40,655 nt of DNA, taken from NCBI GenBank assembly GCA_013003155.1, contig JABDKF010000312.1:1-40655 (forward strand). Reading direction: 5' to 3'. Origin of the DNA: Woeseia sp. (GTDB lineage Bacteria; Pseudomonadota; Gammaproteobacteria; Steroidobacterales; Woeseiaceae). Each line of letters begins with the position of its first letter. Position 1 is the stretch's first letter. The translations under genes were made by a program, and so were the position numbers. Shown piece after piece: positions 1 through 7,761 of this stretch. The notes under the pieces are model-generated. The model was not told the DNA's origin. It made no database searches and saw nothing but the letters and a program-made list of their open reading frames with translations.

Positions 1-472
1 AATCAACCAGTTGGAAAACAAACGAGCCGCTATTTTTCCATTTTTTGTGTTCTCTGAAAAACAGGCCGCGGACCGGTCGATCGTGCCACTCTTTTTCCTT
101 TCGATGGGATACCGAGTACTCGTCAACTGATCGCAGACTTAAGACTAAAAATTCGAACATAGCACGCTAGCATTGTTGCATCAGCCTGCCGCATCTCCAC
201 GACAGGTGTTCCGATTTCTGCACCGTCATCTTGACGACGGCTTGCACTATCGCTGTGTAGTGATGCCAGGGCAATGGAATGCACCGGACTTCGATTCAGC
301 TTTGCGTTTGGCTTTTTTTTCGGCCCGCTCTGTGTCCGGCGCGGTGGAATATTGAAGAGTCCCGCGGTGGTTAAGCGCTCTCATCAACGCACCACAATGT
401 TTAGACCTACATTGAGCCTTGATTGACAGAATGCGATAAAATCCTGCCTGGCATAAAAATAAGGTTAAACCT
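1..472. other. Leading stretch without a convincing gene
   Basis: I see no credible coding region here. The longest open frame (173-355, plus) needs a TTG start, has no ribosome binding site and resembles nothing I know. The stretch is comparatively AT-rich, with several T-runs (for example around 311-320) but no stem that would make them terminators. The last 60 bases carry a plausible promoter and an AAGG-type ribosome binding site for the gene at 473. Confidence 0.5.
412..440 (+). promoter_or_regulatory. Candidate sigma-70 promoter for the DUF885 gene
   Basis: TTGAGC (412-417) and GATAAA (435-440) are separated by 17 bases, 33 bases upstream of the ATG at 473. Each hexamer matches the consensus at four of six positions. 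A better-looking TTGACA at 423-428 has no -10 at proper spacing. The assignment rests on motif matching only. Confidence 0.4.
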
Positions 473-2206
473 ATGGCTTCCTCTCGTCGGCAACGTCGCT
501 TGCTGAGTCTATTTTTTCTGTTTCCGGCTGGCGCAATTTTCGCTTCACCGGCCGAAGATTTTCACGCGTTGCTGGATGAGCACTGGGCCACAGCAGAACA
601 CGAGCAGATTTTTTTCCGTAGCGATCCCGACGCGTTCCGCATGAATGGCGAATTGCCGTCCTTCAACGATGAGGCCTATGCGCGTCGCGAGGCCTACAAT
701 AAATCGATATTGCGTCGTCTCGCCGACATTGACCCCAGCAAGCTGACGGGACAGGACCGCATTTCCTACAAGATTTTTCTGTACGAGCGGCAGACCGAGC
801 GTGACAGCTACGCGCAACTGGATCGATTCTTCCCGATTAATGCGTTGTTCGGCTATCACACTTATTTCGCCGACGCGCCGGCGAATATGGCTTTTTTGAC
901 GAACACAAATTACGACAACTACCTTGTCAGCCTTGCCGATTTCCCGCGCTACAACGCCGAGCATATTGCCTTACTCCGGGACGCGGCCATGCGCGGCTAC
1001 ACTCAATATTGCGATTCAATGCAGGACTACGAGAAGACCATCGCGAAACACGTGCTCGCGGAGGCCACCGACAGCAAATGGTTCGGTCCGTTTCTCCGTT
1101 TTCCAGGCGCGATCAGTACGGAAAACCGCGTCGACTACACCGCCAGGGGCACGGCCCTGATACGAGACAGGGTTATTCCCGAATATCGCAAGCTGCTGGA
1201 ATTTTATGAAAAGGAATACGCGCCACGTTGTCGCAAGAATGCAGGCATCTCCAGTATTGAAGGTGGCGCTGAGCACTACGCGTGGCTGGTCCGTTACTTT
1301 ACGACGACTGACATGACCCCTGCCGAGATCCATCAACTCGGTATTACCGAACTCGCGAGGATTCGGCAGGAAATGGAGCTGATCATTGACAAGATTGGCT
1401 TCGACGGCGATTTTGCTGAATTTCTGGACTACCTGAGAAACGAACCGCAGTATTTTGCGAAATCCGCACTTGAACTCCTGAGCCGAACCGCACTAATCGC
1501 GAAAACCGCCGAAGGAGAACTGCCGCGTTTCTTCACCGTGCTGCCGCGCACGCCGTACAACATTAAATCAAGCGGCGGTCGCGGGGCGTATTACGTAGCT
1601 TCTACCGGCGACGGGAATACGCCTGGGACCTATTTCATCGGCACCGACAATTTGCAGGCAGAACCACTCTACGGCCTCACCGCGCTGACATTGCATGAAG
1701 GTGTCCCGGGCCATCATCTGCAAGCCGCTTTGGCACTGGAAGTCGATCTGCCGCGATTTCGCCGTTCGCTGTACCATGCGGCGTACGGCGAGGGTTGGGG
1801 CTTGTATGCCGAACGTCTCGGCCTCGAGATGGGCATGTACGGTGATCCTATCGACGACTTCGGCCGCCTGACCTATGAGGCCTGGCGCGCGGCGCGACTT
1901 GTCGTCGATACCGGTATCCACATCTTCGGCTGGACTCGAGAGCGAGCGATTCGCTTTATGCTCGACAACACGGCACTAACGGAACCTGAAGTCGTTGCGC
2001 AGATCGATCGCTACATCACCTGGCCGGCACAGGCAACTGCTTACAAGATCGGAGAGATTCGAATCCGTGCCCTGCGTGCTAAAGCAGAAAAGGCTCTCGG
2101 CGCAAAATTCGACATTCGACGCTTCCACGATACCGTCGTCGGTAACGGCTCGCTGCCGATTGCAGTTCTGGATGAGATCGTCGACGAATGGATCGGTGGC
2201 TACTAA
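473..2206 (+). CDS. Exported DUF885-family metallopeptidase-like protein
   Basis: The 577-residue protein starts with a positively charged segment, a hydrophobic stretch and a likely signal-peptidase site near residue 25 (IFASPA), so it is probably periplasmic or extracellular. It carries the family's zinc-binding-like motif HEGVPGHH (His408, Glu409, His414/415), followed by the conserved EGWGLYAE segment that usually supplies another acidic ligand. The C-terminal YKIGEIRIRALR block is typical of DUF885. The length of about 580 residues is normal for the family. Members are annotated as predicted metal-dependent peptidases, but the substrate is unknown. The start is supported by AAGG just upstream. 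The next gene follows after 84 bases with its own possible promoter, so co-transcription is uncertain. Confidence 0.88.
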   Translation: MASSRRQRRLLSLFFLFPAGAIFASPAEDFHALLDEHWATAEHEQIFFRSDPDAFRMNGELPSFNDEAYARREAYNKSILRRLADIDPSKLTGQDRISYKIFLYERQTERDSYAQLDRFFPINALFGYHTYFADAPANMAFLTNTNYDNYLVSLADFPRYNAEHIALLRDAAMRGYTQYCDSMQDYEKTIAKHVLAEATDSKWFGPFLRFPGAISTENRVDYTARGTALIRDRVIPEYRKLLEFYEKEYAPRCRKNAGISSIEGGAEHYAWLVRYFTTTDMTPAEIHQLGITELARIRQEMELIIDKIGFDGDFAEFLDYLRNEPQYFAKSALELLSRTALIAKTAEGELPRFFTVLPRTPYNIKSSGGRGAYYVASTGDGNTPGTYFIGTDNLQAEPLYGLTALTLHEGVPGHHLQAALALEVDLPRFRRSLYHAAYGEGWGLYAERLGLEMGMYGDPIDDFGRLTYEAWRAARLVVDTGIHIFGWTRERAIRFMLDNTALTEPEVVAQIDRYITWPAQATAYKIGEIRIRALRAKAEKALGAKFDIRRFHDTVVGNGSLPIAVLDEIVDEWIGGY

Positions 2207-2248
2207 CGACGTTTAGCCGTTTGGCGGTCCGCACGCTGCCCAGACGAG

Positions 2249-2257
2249 TGCTATTCT
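2249..2257 (+). promoter_or_regulatory. Candidate extended -10 promoter for the protease-hydrolase gene
   Basis: TG-C-TATTCT is an extended -10 element (TGn plus hexamer) about 34 bases upstream of the ATG at 2291. No good -35 lies at 17 bases. A ribosome binding site (AAGG) sits at about 2274-2277. The same TGCTATA-like pattern appears upstream of rne and of the gene at 29025. Confidence 0.35.
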
Positions 2258-2290
2258 AAAGTTACTGTCCCGTAAGGTAAAAGCGCGCGT

Positions 2291-4132
2291 ATGTCGGACG
2301 AAATAACAAGAATCGGCCCGTACCGCCTCACGGCGATTGCGGATGTGCCCGATTTTCGCGATTGGGAATTCACGCCGTCCTTACGTTCGCTTAAAAAGGA
2401 ATTGGCCCGACCCGCAAGGCTCCACATTCTCGATCAGGGGGACGAAGGATCCTGTACCGGCTTCGCGCTGGCCGCGGCCGTTAATTTGCTTCGCCGGCGC
2501 GGCCGCCGCAGCGGAAAAGTCAGTCCGCGCATGCTTTACGAAATGGCCAAACGTCACGACGAATGGCGCGGCTTTCGCGCTGAAGGTTCGAGTTGTCGCG
2601 GCGCGATCAAGGGCTGGTACAACATGGGCGTTTGCCTTGAAAAAACCTGGCCCTACGTCGACGGTGAGCCGGGTCTGCTAACCATCAAAGCCGCCAAAGA
2701 AGCACGACGAAACACGCTGGGCGCGTACTACAGGCTCGGCACCCGGATAGCGGATTTTCACAGCGCATTGAATGAAGCAGGCGTTATTTACTGCTCAGCG
2801 GATGTACACGATGGCTGGGACCTGCCGACGAAGCACAAACCCGTCATTCCGTTGCGCGACGATAATCAGGGCGGCCACGCTTTCTGCATCGTCGGTTACA
2901 ACACGCAAGGCTTCTGGGTGCAGAACAGCTGGACACGCGACTGGGGTGACAACGGCACGGCATTGTGGCTCTACGAGGACTGGCAACAGAATGTCTACGA
3001 CGCGTGGGTGTTTGGGCTCGCTTTGTCGACACCGCAAATCTGGCACCTGCCGCGCGAAGGCGGCTCCGACGCAGGTCGTACCAAGGGACTGTTTCGCAGA
3101 ACACCGACTCGCGCCGAGATTGCCGGACATTTCGTGCACCTCGACGACGGTCGTTTTCATGAAAAAGGCCGCTATTGGAGTACAGCGAGTGATGCGCAAC
3201 AAACCGCCGAGCTGTTGGCCAAGAGCAATAAGTACGATCATCTTTTGCTCTATGCGCACGGCGGCCTGAATAACATCAAAGATTCGGCGCGCCGTATTGC
3301 ATCCATGAAAGAGACCTTTAAAGCCAACCGCATCTATCCCTACCATTTCATGTATGACACCGGATTATTGGAGGAGCTAAAGGACGTCGTGGTTGGCCAT
3401 CACAAGAAATTAGCGGAACGCGCAGCCGGACTTACAAGCTGGATGGACAAATTGCTCGAACAGGCCAGCCAGAAGGCCGGCCGCGCCCTGTGGCGAGAAA
3501 TGAAACGCGGTGCCGAGACTCCGTTCAGCGCGGCCGGCGCCGGGTCCGAGGTCCTCAATTTTTTCATCGCGGCATTTGCCGCGGCTAGCAGCCCGATTCG
3601 CTTGCATCTCGCAGGCCACAGTACAGGTGCCATCTTTCATGCGAGTTTGTTGGCCAGGCTCGCGATGAACGCCCCTGAAAATCGCGTTGCGAGCGCAAGC
3701 TTGCTGGCGCCTGCGGCAACCGTTGAATTATTCAGGCAGCACTATCTGCCATGGTTAAAAACCAGAAGGCCAGCGGCTGGCATCGACAAGCTTGATATCT
3801 ACTGCTTAAATGACGAGCTCGAAAAAGCCGATAGCGTCGCGGGCGTTTACCGGAAATCGATTCTGTACCTCGTCAGCCACGCGTACGAAGAAGATCCATT
3901 GCCGGCGCCACTGCTCGGCATGGCCCGCTACAATAATCGGCTCGCCGCCAGACGCAAAAATATGCGCGTCATTGTCAGTGACGGTGACGGCAAGGGCGGA
4001 CGCGGGCTTGCAACGCGCAGTCGCTCACACGCGGAATTTGATAACGACGTGACCACCATGAACAGCGTTCTGCGGCGGATCCTTGGAAAAAAACCCGCAA
4101 CTCCCTTTACGGAAAAGACTCTAAAGTACTAA
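2291..4132 (+). CDS. Papain-like (C1) cysteine protease fused to an alpha/beta hydrolase
   Basis: This 613-residue protein has two apparent catalytic halves. Residues ~30-245 form a C1 papain-like domain: QGDEGSCTGFA with the nucleophile Cys55, GGHAFCIVGY with His196, and VQNSW with Asn212, the usual Cys-His-Asn triad in order. Residues ~310-600 look like an alpha/beta hydrolase: YAHGG near 320 (an oxyanion-type strand), the nucleophile elbow GHSTG with Ser444, and a late SHAEFDND segment whose His580 could complete the triad. There is no signal peptide or membrane segment, so it is probably cytosolic. I do not recognise a named protein with this layout, and the substrates of both halves are unknown. 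The domain calls are read from motifs, and the fusion is within one uninterrupted frame. ppk1 lies 85 bases downstream on the same strand. Confidence 0.8.
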   Translation: MSDEITRIGPYRLTAIADVPDFRDWEFTPSLRSLKKELARPARLHILDQGDEGSCTGFALAAAVNLLRRRGRRSGKVSPRMLYEMAKRHDEWRGFRAEGSSCRGAIKGWYNMGVCLEKTWPYVDGEPGLLTIKAAKEARRNTLGAYYRLGTRIADFHSALNEAGVIYCSADVHDGWDLPTKHKPVIPLRDDNQGGHAFCIVGYNTQGFWVQNSWTRDWGDNGTALWLYEDWQQNVYDAWVFGLALSTPQIWHLPREGGSDAGRTKGLFRRTPTRAEIAGHFVHLDDGRFHEKGRYWSTASDAQQTAELLAKSNKYDHLLLYAHGGLNNIKDSARRIASMKETFKANRIYPYHFMYDTGLLEELKDVVVGHHKKLAERAAGLTSWMDKLLEQASQKAGRALWREMKRGAETPFSAAGAGSEVLNFFIAAFAAASSPIRLHLAGHSTGAIFHASLLARLAMNAPENRVASASLLAPAATVELFRQHYLPWLKTRRPAAGIDKLDIYCLNDELEKADSVAGVYRKSILYLVSHAYEEDPLPAPLLGMARYNNRLAARRKNMRVIVSDGDGKGGRGLATRSRSHAEFDNDVTTMNSVLRRILGKKPATPFTEKTLKY

Positions 4133-4217
4133 ATTTATTAAAGATTGTGACTTCGATCGCCTTTTTACCTGGCTGCGATTGCGCGAGTCATTGGAATTAC
4201 TCTATCTTGGTGGCCTG

Positions 4218-6365
4218 ATGAGCGTAATCCCGATTAAATCCGACTCAAACGAATCTGCGGCACCGGACGGAGAGCAGGTTCCCGGCGCTGCCTGGGACCT
4301 CGACGATCCGTCCCTGTATCTAAATCGCGAGCTTACCTGGCTGGCGTTCAATCGCCGCGTGCTGGCGGAGGCAGAGGACGACAGGAATCCCCTGCTTGAG
4401 CGCGTGAAGTTTCTGTCAATATTTGACTCGAACCTCGATGAATTCTTTATGAAGCGCATCGGCGGTTTGAAACACCTGGCGCGCGCAGGACTTTCATCCC
4501 CGACGATCGATGGGCGTACACCACAGGAACAGATTTCACAATGCGAGAGTCAGGTGGCCGAGGCGCTCGCCGATCGCGCGTACATTATTAAAGAATTATT
4601 GCGGCTGATGGGTGAGGAAGGAATCCACGTCGATTCGTACGAAAACCTTGACGAGGATATGCGCAACAAGCTGCGCAAACGTTATCGAACTTCCGTCGTA
4701 CCGCTAATTACGCCGCTCGCAATCGATGAAGCCCACCCTTTCCCGTTCGTCTCGAATATGTCGATCAACCTGCTGCTGCGGGTCCACGACGAAACCGAGA
4801 AAGAGCCGCATCTTATTCGCATTAAGGTTCCGATATCTGAGCGCACTCCTCGCTTTCTGCGCATAGACGGTGAAGATCGATTTGTTGCGCTCGAGGAGGT
4901 TATCGCTAACAACCTTGATCTGTTGTTACCAGGTGCCACTATTTTGTCTTTGGGTTTTTTCAGGGTCACCCGAAATGCCATCGTTGAACGCGACGAAGAG
5001 TCCGCTAACGACTTGTTGGAGATGATCGAAGCCGAACTTCGTGAACGCCGATTTGCGCCCGTTGTGCGACTTGAGGTCAGCCCAAACCTGAGCAACGATT
5101 TGCAGCAATACCTGGCTAAAGAGCTTGGCCTGTCTCACCGCGAGGACATCTACGTCGTGCCGGACCTGTTCGGTGCGCGTGACCTGATGCAACTTGCTGG
5201 CATTGATCGTCCCGACCTCAAGTTTTCCCGCTTCGAACCCGCCTCGCATCCGCGCCTCGTAAACTCGCCGTCCATCATGGCCGAACTCGATGAGCGGGGG
5301 CCAATACTCTTAAAGCATCCCTATCAGTCTTTTGACAATTCGGTGACCCGACTGCTTCGTGAAGCCGTGGCTGATCCTTTCGTTTTGGGGATCAAGACGA
5401 CGGTCTATCGCACTTCCGAGGACTCTGCGATCGTGCCGTTGCTGGTCGAGGCGGTTACGCGGGGCAAGCAGGTCGCGGTGGTGGTTGAATTGCAGGCGCG
5501 CTTCGATGAAGCTGCCAATATTCGCTGGGCCAACCGGCTTGAGGAAGCCGGCATTCACGTGTCCTACGGCGTCGTGGGTTACAAAACCCATGCAAAGGTC
5601 ACTTTGATCGTCAGGCAAAAGAAATCCGGCAAGCTGCGCCGCTACGTTCATCTCGGAACCGGCAACTACCATGCGGTGACAGCAAGGCAATACTGTGATC
5701 TTGGCCTGATGATCTCAGACAAATATATCGGTGCGGACACGTCGGAGCTGTTTAATCTTCTAACGTCGGGCTCACTAAGTGGCCGACGGTATCGTGACAT
5801 GCTTGTTTCGCCATTGGGCATGAAACGCGCTTTAATCAAAAAAATACGGCGGGAAACCCGTTTTCAGAAGAAAAATAACAACGGACACATCCAGCTAAAA
5901 ACTAATGCACTGGAAGACGCAGATATCACGCGCGAACTCTATAAAGCTACGCGGGCCGGAGTAAAAGTTGATCTAATCGTTCGAGATTCGTGCCGCCTGC
6001 GGCCGGGATTGCCCGGGCTATCGGAAAGTGCACGCGTCATCAGTATTCTTGGCCGCTTCCTCGAACACTCTCGCTTGTATTATTTTCATAACGACGGTGA
6101 CGAAGAATATTTCATAGGATCCGCAGATCTGATGACTCGAAACCTTGTGAGCCGGGTGGAGGCGCTCGCGCCTATTAAAGATCCGGCATTGCAAAAAGAG
6201 TTACGTGAGATTCTGGACCTGCAGCTGGCGGACACCGTCGGCGCGTGGGAGATGGACAATGCTGGCGTGTATCGCAGACTCGCTCCCGCCAAAGACGCCA
6301 TACACTCACAGTTCGAACAAATCGCATTAAGTTCGACACGGGCGAGCGCGCCCGCCCCGGAGTAG
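4218..6365 (+). CDS. ppk1: Polyphosphate kinase 1
   Basis: PPK1 reversibly polymerises the gamma-phosphate of ATP into polyphosphate, usually at the inner membrane. The 715-residue protein (from ATG 4218) has the family's domains in order. The N-terminal domain begins around LNRELTWLAFNRRVL. A head domain follows, and two phospholipase-D-like C-terminal domains come last. The autophosphorylated histidine is His478 in VHLGTGNYH. A second conserved histidine, His617, lies in LEHSRLYYF. The C-terminus has the EYFIGSADLMTRNL block. I chose ATG 4218 over an in-frame TTG at 4179 because the intervening residues are not typical of the family. The ribosome binding site is weak in either case. No ppx exopolyphosphatase is adjacent, unlike in many relatives. 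Confidence 0.97.
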   Translation: MSVIPIKSDSNESAAPDGEQVPGAAWDLDDPSLYLNRELTWLAFNRRVLAEAEDDRNPLLERVKFLSIFDSNLDEFFMKRIGGLKHLARAGLSSPTIDGRTPQEQISQCESQVAEALADRAYIIKELLRLMGEEGIHVDSYENLDEDMRNKLRKRYRTSVVPLITPLAIDEAHPFPFVSNMSINLLLRVHDETEKEPHLIRIKVPISERTPRFLRIDGEDRFVALEEVIANNLDLLLPGATILSLGFFRVTRNAIVERDEESANDLLEMIEAELRERRFAPVVRLEVSPNLSNDLQQYLAKELGLSHREDIYVVPDLFGARDLMQLAGIDRPDLKFSRFEPASHPRLVNSPSIMAELDERGPILLKHPYQSFDNSVTRLLREAVADPFVLGIKTTVYRTSEDSAIVPLLVEAVTRGKQVAVVVELQARFDEAANIRWANRLEEAGIHVSYGVVGYKTHAKVTLIVRQKKSGKLRRYVHLGTGNYHAVTARQYCDLGLMISDKYIGADTSELFNLLTSGSLSGRRYRDMLVSPLGMKRALIKKIRRETRFQKKNNNGHIQLKTNALEDADITRELYKATRAGVKVDLIVRDSCRLRPGLPGLSESARVISILGRFLEHSRLYYFHNDGDEEYFIGSADLMTRNLVSRVEALAPIKDPALQKELREILDLQLADTVGAWEMDNAGVYRRLAPAKDAIHSQFEQIALSSTRASAPAPE

Positions 6366-6511
6366 CTGCTACGCCGCGTTCGTACAAAAAGCCGCGTCAC
6401 GCCGCCGGCCAGCGACTCTCTCGCAAGCGGTATGCGCCGACTCTTGTGGCGCCCGCGCACCGGCGAGGCAGCAAATAAACGGCGCAACTTCCGAGGTCTT
6501 TTGTGGGGACA

Positions 6512-7153
6512 TCAATTGCCGAAGTGCCGCCGCCAGACGACATCGAGCTTTTCGCGTTGGCTCAGGCGCTGCGCAATTGACTCAATACGCGGCAAATTGT
6601 CTTTTTGCCAAGTCCTGTCTGCCGTCCACCGGCTGAGCACGCTGGCGTAGATGTCCAGCGCCGAGAAACCGGATTCCAGAAACCATTTTTTTCCTGCAAT
6701 GGCGTGCTCGACCACGCTCAAGCGACGCTTCCAGATAGTGCTGGCATGGCGCTTCAAGCCCTCGCGGCGGGCCTCGCTCGTGCCGCCCTCTTCCGGTTGA
6801 AAGCGTTCGGGATAGTCCACAATCTCAATGACAGGGTAGAGTTCCGCAGCCATAAAAATCAGCCATCTTCGGGCCTGTGCCCGCGACTTTTGTGCGGCCG
6901 GCAGCAATCCGGCTTCCGGAAATCGCTCGTCAAGAGTCAACAGAATCGCGGCCGATTCTGTGAGCGTTTCGCCATCCGGGGTCACGAGGCAAGGCAGCTT
7001 TCGTTGTGGGTTCAGTGCGGCATAATCGCCAGCACGTTGCGCATTTTCCTTGAGCGGCACGTCATGCAATTCTGGCTCCTGGCCCAATTCCGCGAGCGCC
7101 ATTTCTACAATCGCCGAGCCTGAGCCAATGTCGCCGTACAGTTGGTAGGTCAT
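6512..7153 (-). CDS. Glutathione S-transferase family protein
   Basis: This 213-residue cytosolic GST-fold protein has an N-terminal thioredoxin-like domain (residues 1-80) with the conserved NPQRKLPCL cis-proline loop and a TESAAILLTLDERF segment, whose Glu-Ser pair normally holds the glutathione gamma-glutamyl group. An all-helical C-terminal domain follows, with a conserved YASVLSRW region. The start at 7153 (MTYQLYG) is set by a GGAGA ribosome binding site. An in-frame upstream extension to 7246 adds a charged stretch unlike any GST. It is divergent from the lipoprotein gene and converges on ppk1 without a visible terminator. Its substrate cannot be told. Confidence 0.88.
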   Translation of the reverse strand: MTYQLYGDIGSGSAIVEMALAELGQEPELHDVPLKENAQRAGDYAALNPQRKLPCLVTPDGETLTESAAILLTLDERFPEAGLLPAAQKSRAQARRWLIFMAAELYPVIEIVDYPERFQPEEGGTSEARREGLKRHASTIWKRRLSVVEHAIAGKKWFLESGFSALDIYASVLSRWTADRTWQKDNLPRIESIAQRLSQREKLDVVWRRHFGN

Positions 7154-7376
7154 CTCAAGGTCTCCGGTTCTTGTGGCGTCGTCGTGCTTTTCGCGCTCAT
7201 CAGGCTTCTGAGGCCGCTTGGGTAGCCATTTGCCGCGCCAAAACAAATCCTCTAAACGGTCCCAAATCAGATGACTTTGCCAGGAATTCGCGTATCCTCG
7301 GCGCTCGCTGCCGGGTGGAAGCCCTTTTAAGCCTGTCGCGAATAAACGACATTGTGATCTTAAATCACGTGTTTTA

Positions 7377-7405
7377 TTGAAGATAGCAGCGCATTAGTAA
7401 ATAAT
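7377..7405 (+). promoter_or_regulatory. Candidate promoter of the lipoprotein gene
   Basis: TTGAAG (7377-7382) and AATAAT (7400-7405) are spaced by 17 bases. The -10 matches the consensus at five of six positions. Transcription would start near 7412, giving a leader of about 28 bases before the AGAGGAA ribosome binding site at 7427-7433. An 8-bp palindrome (7389-7409) overlaps the -10. An alternative weaker pair is TTGTGA 7352 with TATTGA 7375. Confidence 0.5.
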
Positions 7406-7409
7406 GCGC
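7389..7409. repeat. Perfect inverted repeat over the lipoprotein promoter
   Basis: GCGCATTA (7389-7396) and TAATGCGC (7402-7409) form a perfect 8-bp inverted repeat around GTAAA. If transcription starts downstream, this is a DNA palindrome sitting on the -10 box, as an operator would. If it starts upstream, it becomes a 5' hairpin that could stabilise the message. The sequence does not decide between the two. Confidence 0.75.
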
Positions 7410-7439
7410 AGGCATTTTTACTCCACAGAGGAATTTTGG

Positions 7440-7745
7440 ATGATGATCAAGAACGCAATCAAAGTGGGCGCAGCCGTGCTGGTCCTCGGTCTGGCCACTG
7501 GTTGTGCCAGCACAGAAAGCGAAAACGCGATTCGTGCCACGGCAGAATCTGCCGCTCGTGACGCAGCTGCCGCGATGACGGCCGCAGACGCCGCGCGTGC
7601 AGCAGCAGACAGCGCGGCCCGTTCAGCAGCGAGTGCACAAAGCACTGCTGATCGTGCATTGTCGGCAGCAAACTCTGCTCAGGCAAGCAGCGACGCCAAC
7701 AGGGATCGTCTGGAGCGTATGTTCCAGAAATCGATGTCCAAATAA
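7440..7745 (+). CDS. OprI/Lpp-like alanine-zipper outer-membrane lipoprotein
   Basis: The 101-residue precursor has a lipoprotein signal peptide ending in LATGC, so Cys22 would be lipidated. The mature part is 80 residues of almost pure helix, rich in Ala, Ser, Asp and Arg with heptad spacing, as in coiled-coil murein lipoproteins. The C-terminus, NRDRLERMFQKSMSK, resembles the ends of OprI and Lpp and finishes in Lys, the residue that Lpp uses for its bond to peptidoglycan. The role inferred is an abundant tether between outer membrane and wall. The start is ATG 7440 or the adjacent 7443, both served by AGAGGAA. A strong terminator follows, and the convergent neighbour is an L,D-transpeptidase, the enzyme class that makes this bond. 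Confidence 0.92.
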   Translation: MMIKNAIKVGAAVLVLGLATGCASTESENAIRATAESAARDAAAAMTAADAARAAADSAARSAASAQSTADRALSAANSAQASSDANRDRLERMFQKSMSK

Positions 7746-7761
7746 AGCTGGCTTAGACGCT

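Noticed and set aside
173-355. Open frame of 60 codons on the plus strand
   Set aside because: It needs a TTG start, has no ribosome binding site, an odd composition and no recognisable motif. It is probably chance.
423-428. TTGACA as the -35 of the DUF885 gene
   Set aside because: The hexamer is perfect, but no acceptable -10 lies 16-18 bases downstream. The TTGAGC/GATAAA pair fits better.
7154-7246. N-terminal extension of the first GST
   Set aside because: The extra residues are charged and unlike GSTs, while the internal ATG at 7153 has a good GGAGA site.
7353-7369. TGTGA...TCACG dyad resembling a CRP or FNR site
   Set aside because: The half-sites are separated by seven bases where CRP needs six, and the FNR-like reading TGAT-ATCA has five where four are needed. 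It may still be a palindrome for something else, but I cannot support a named regulator.
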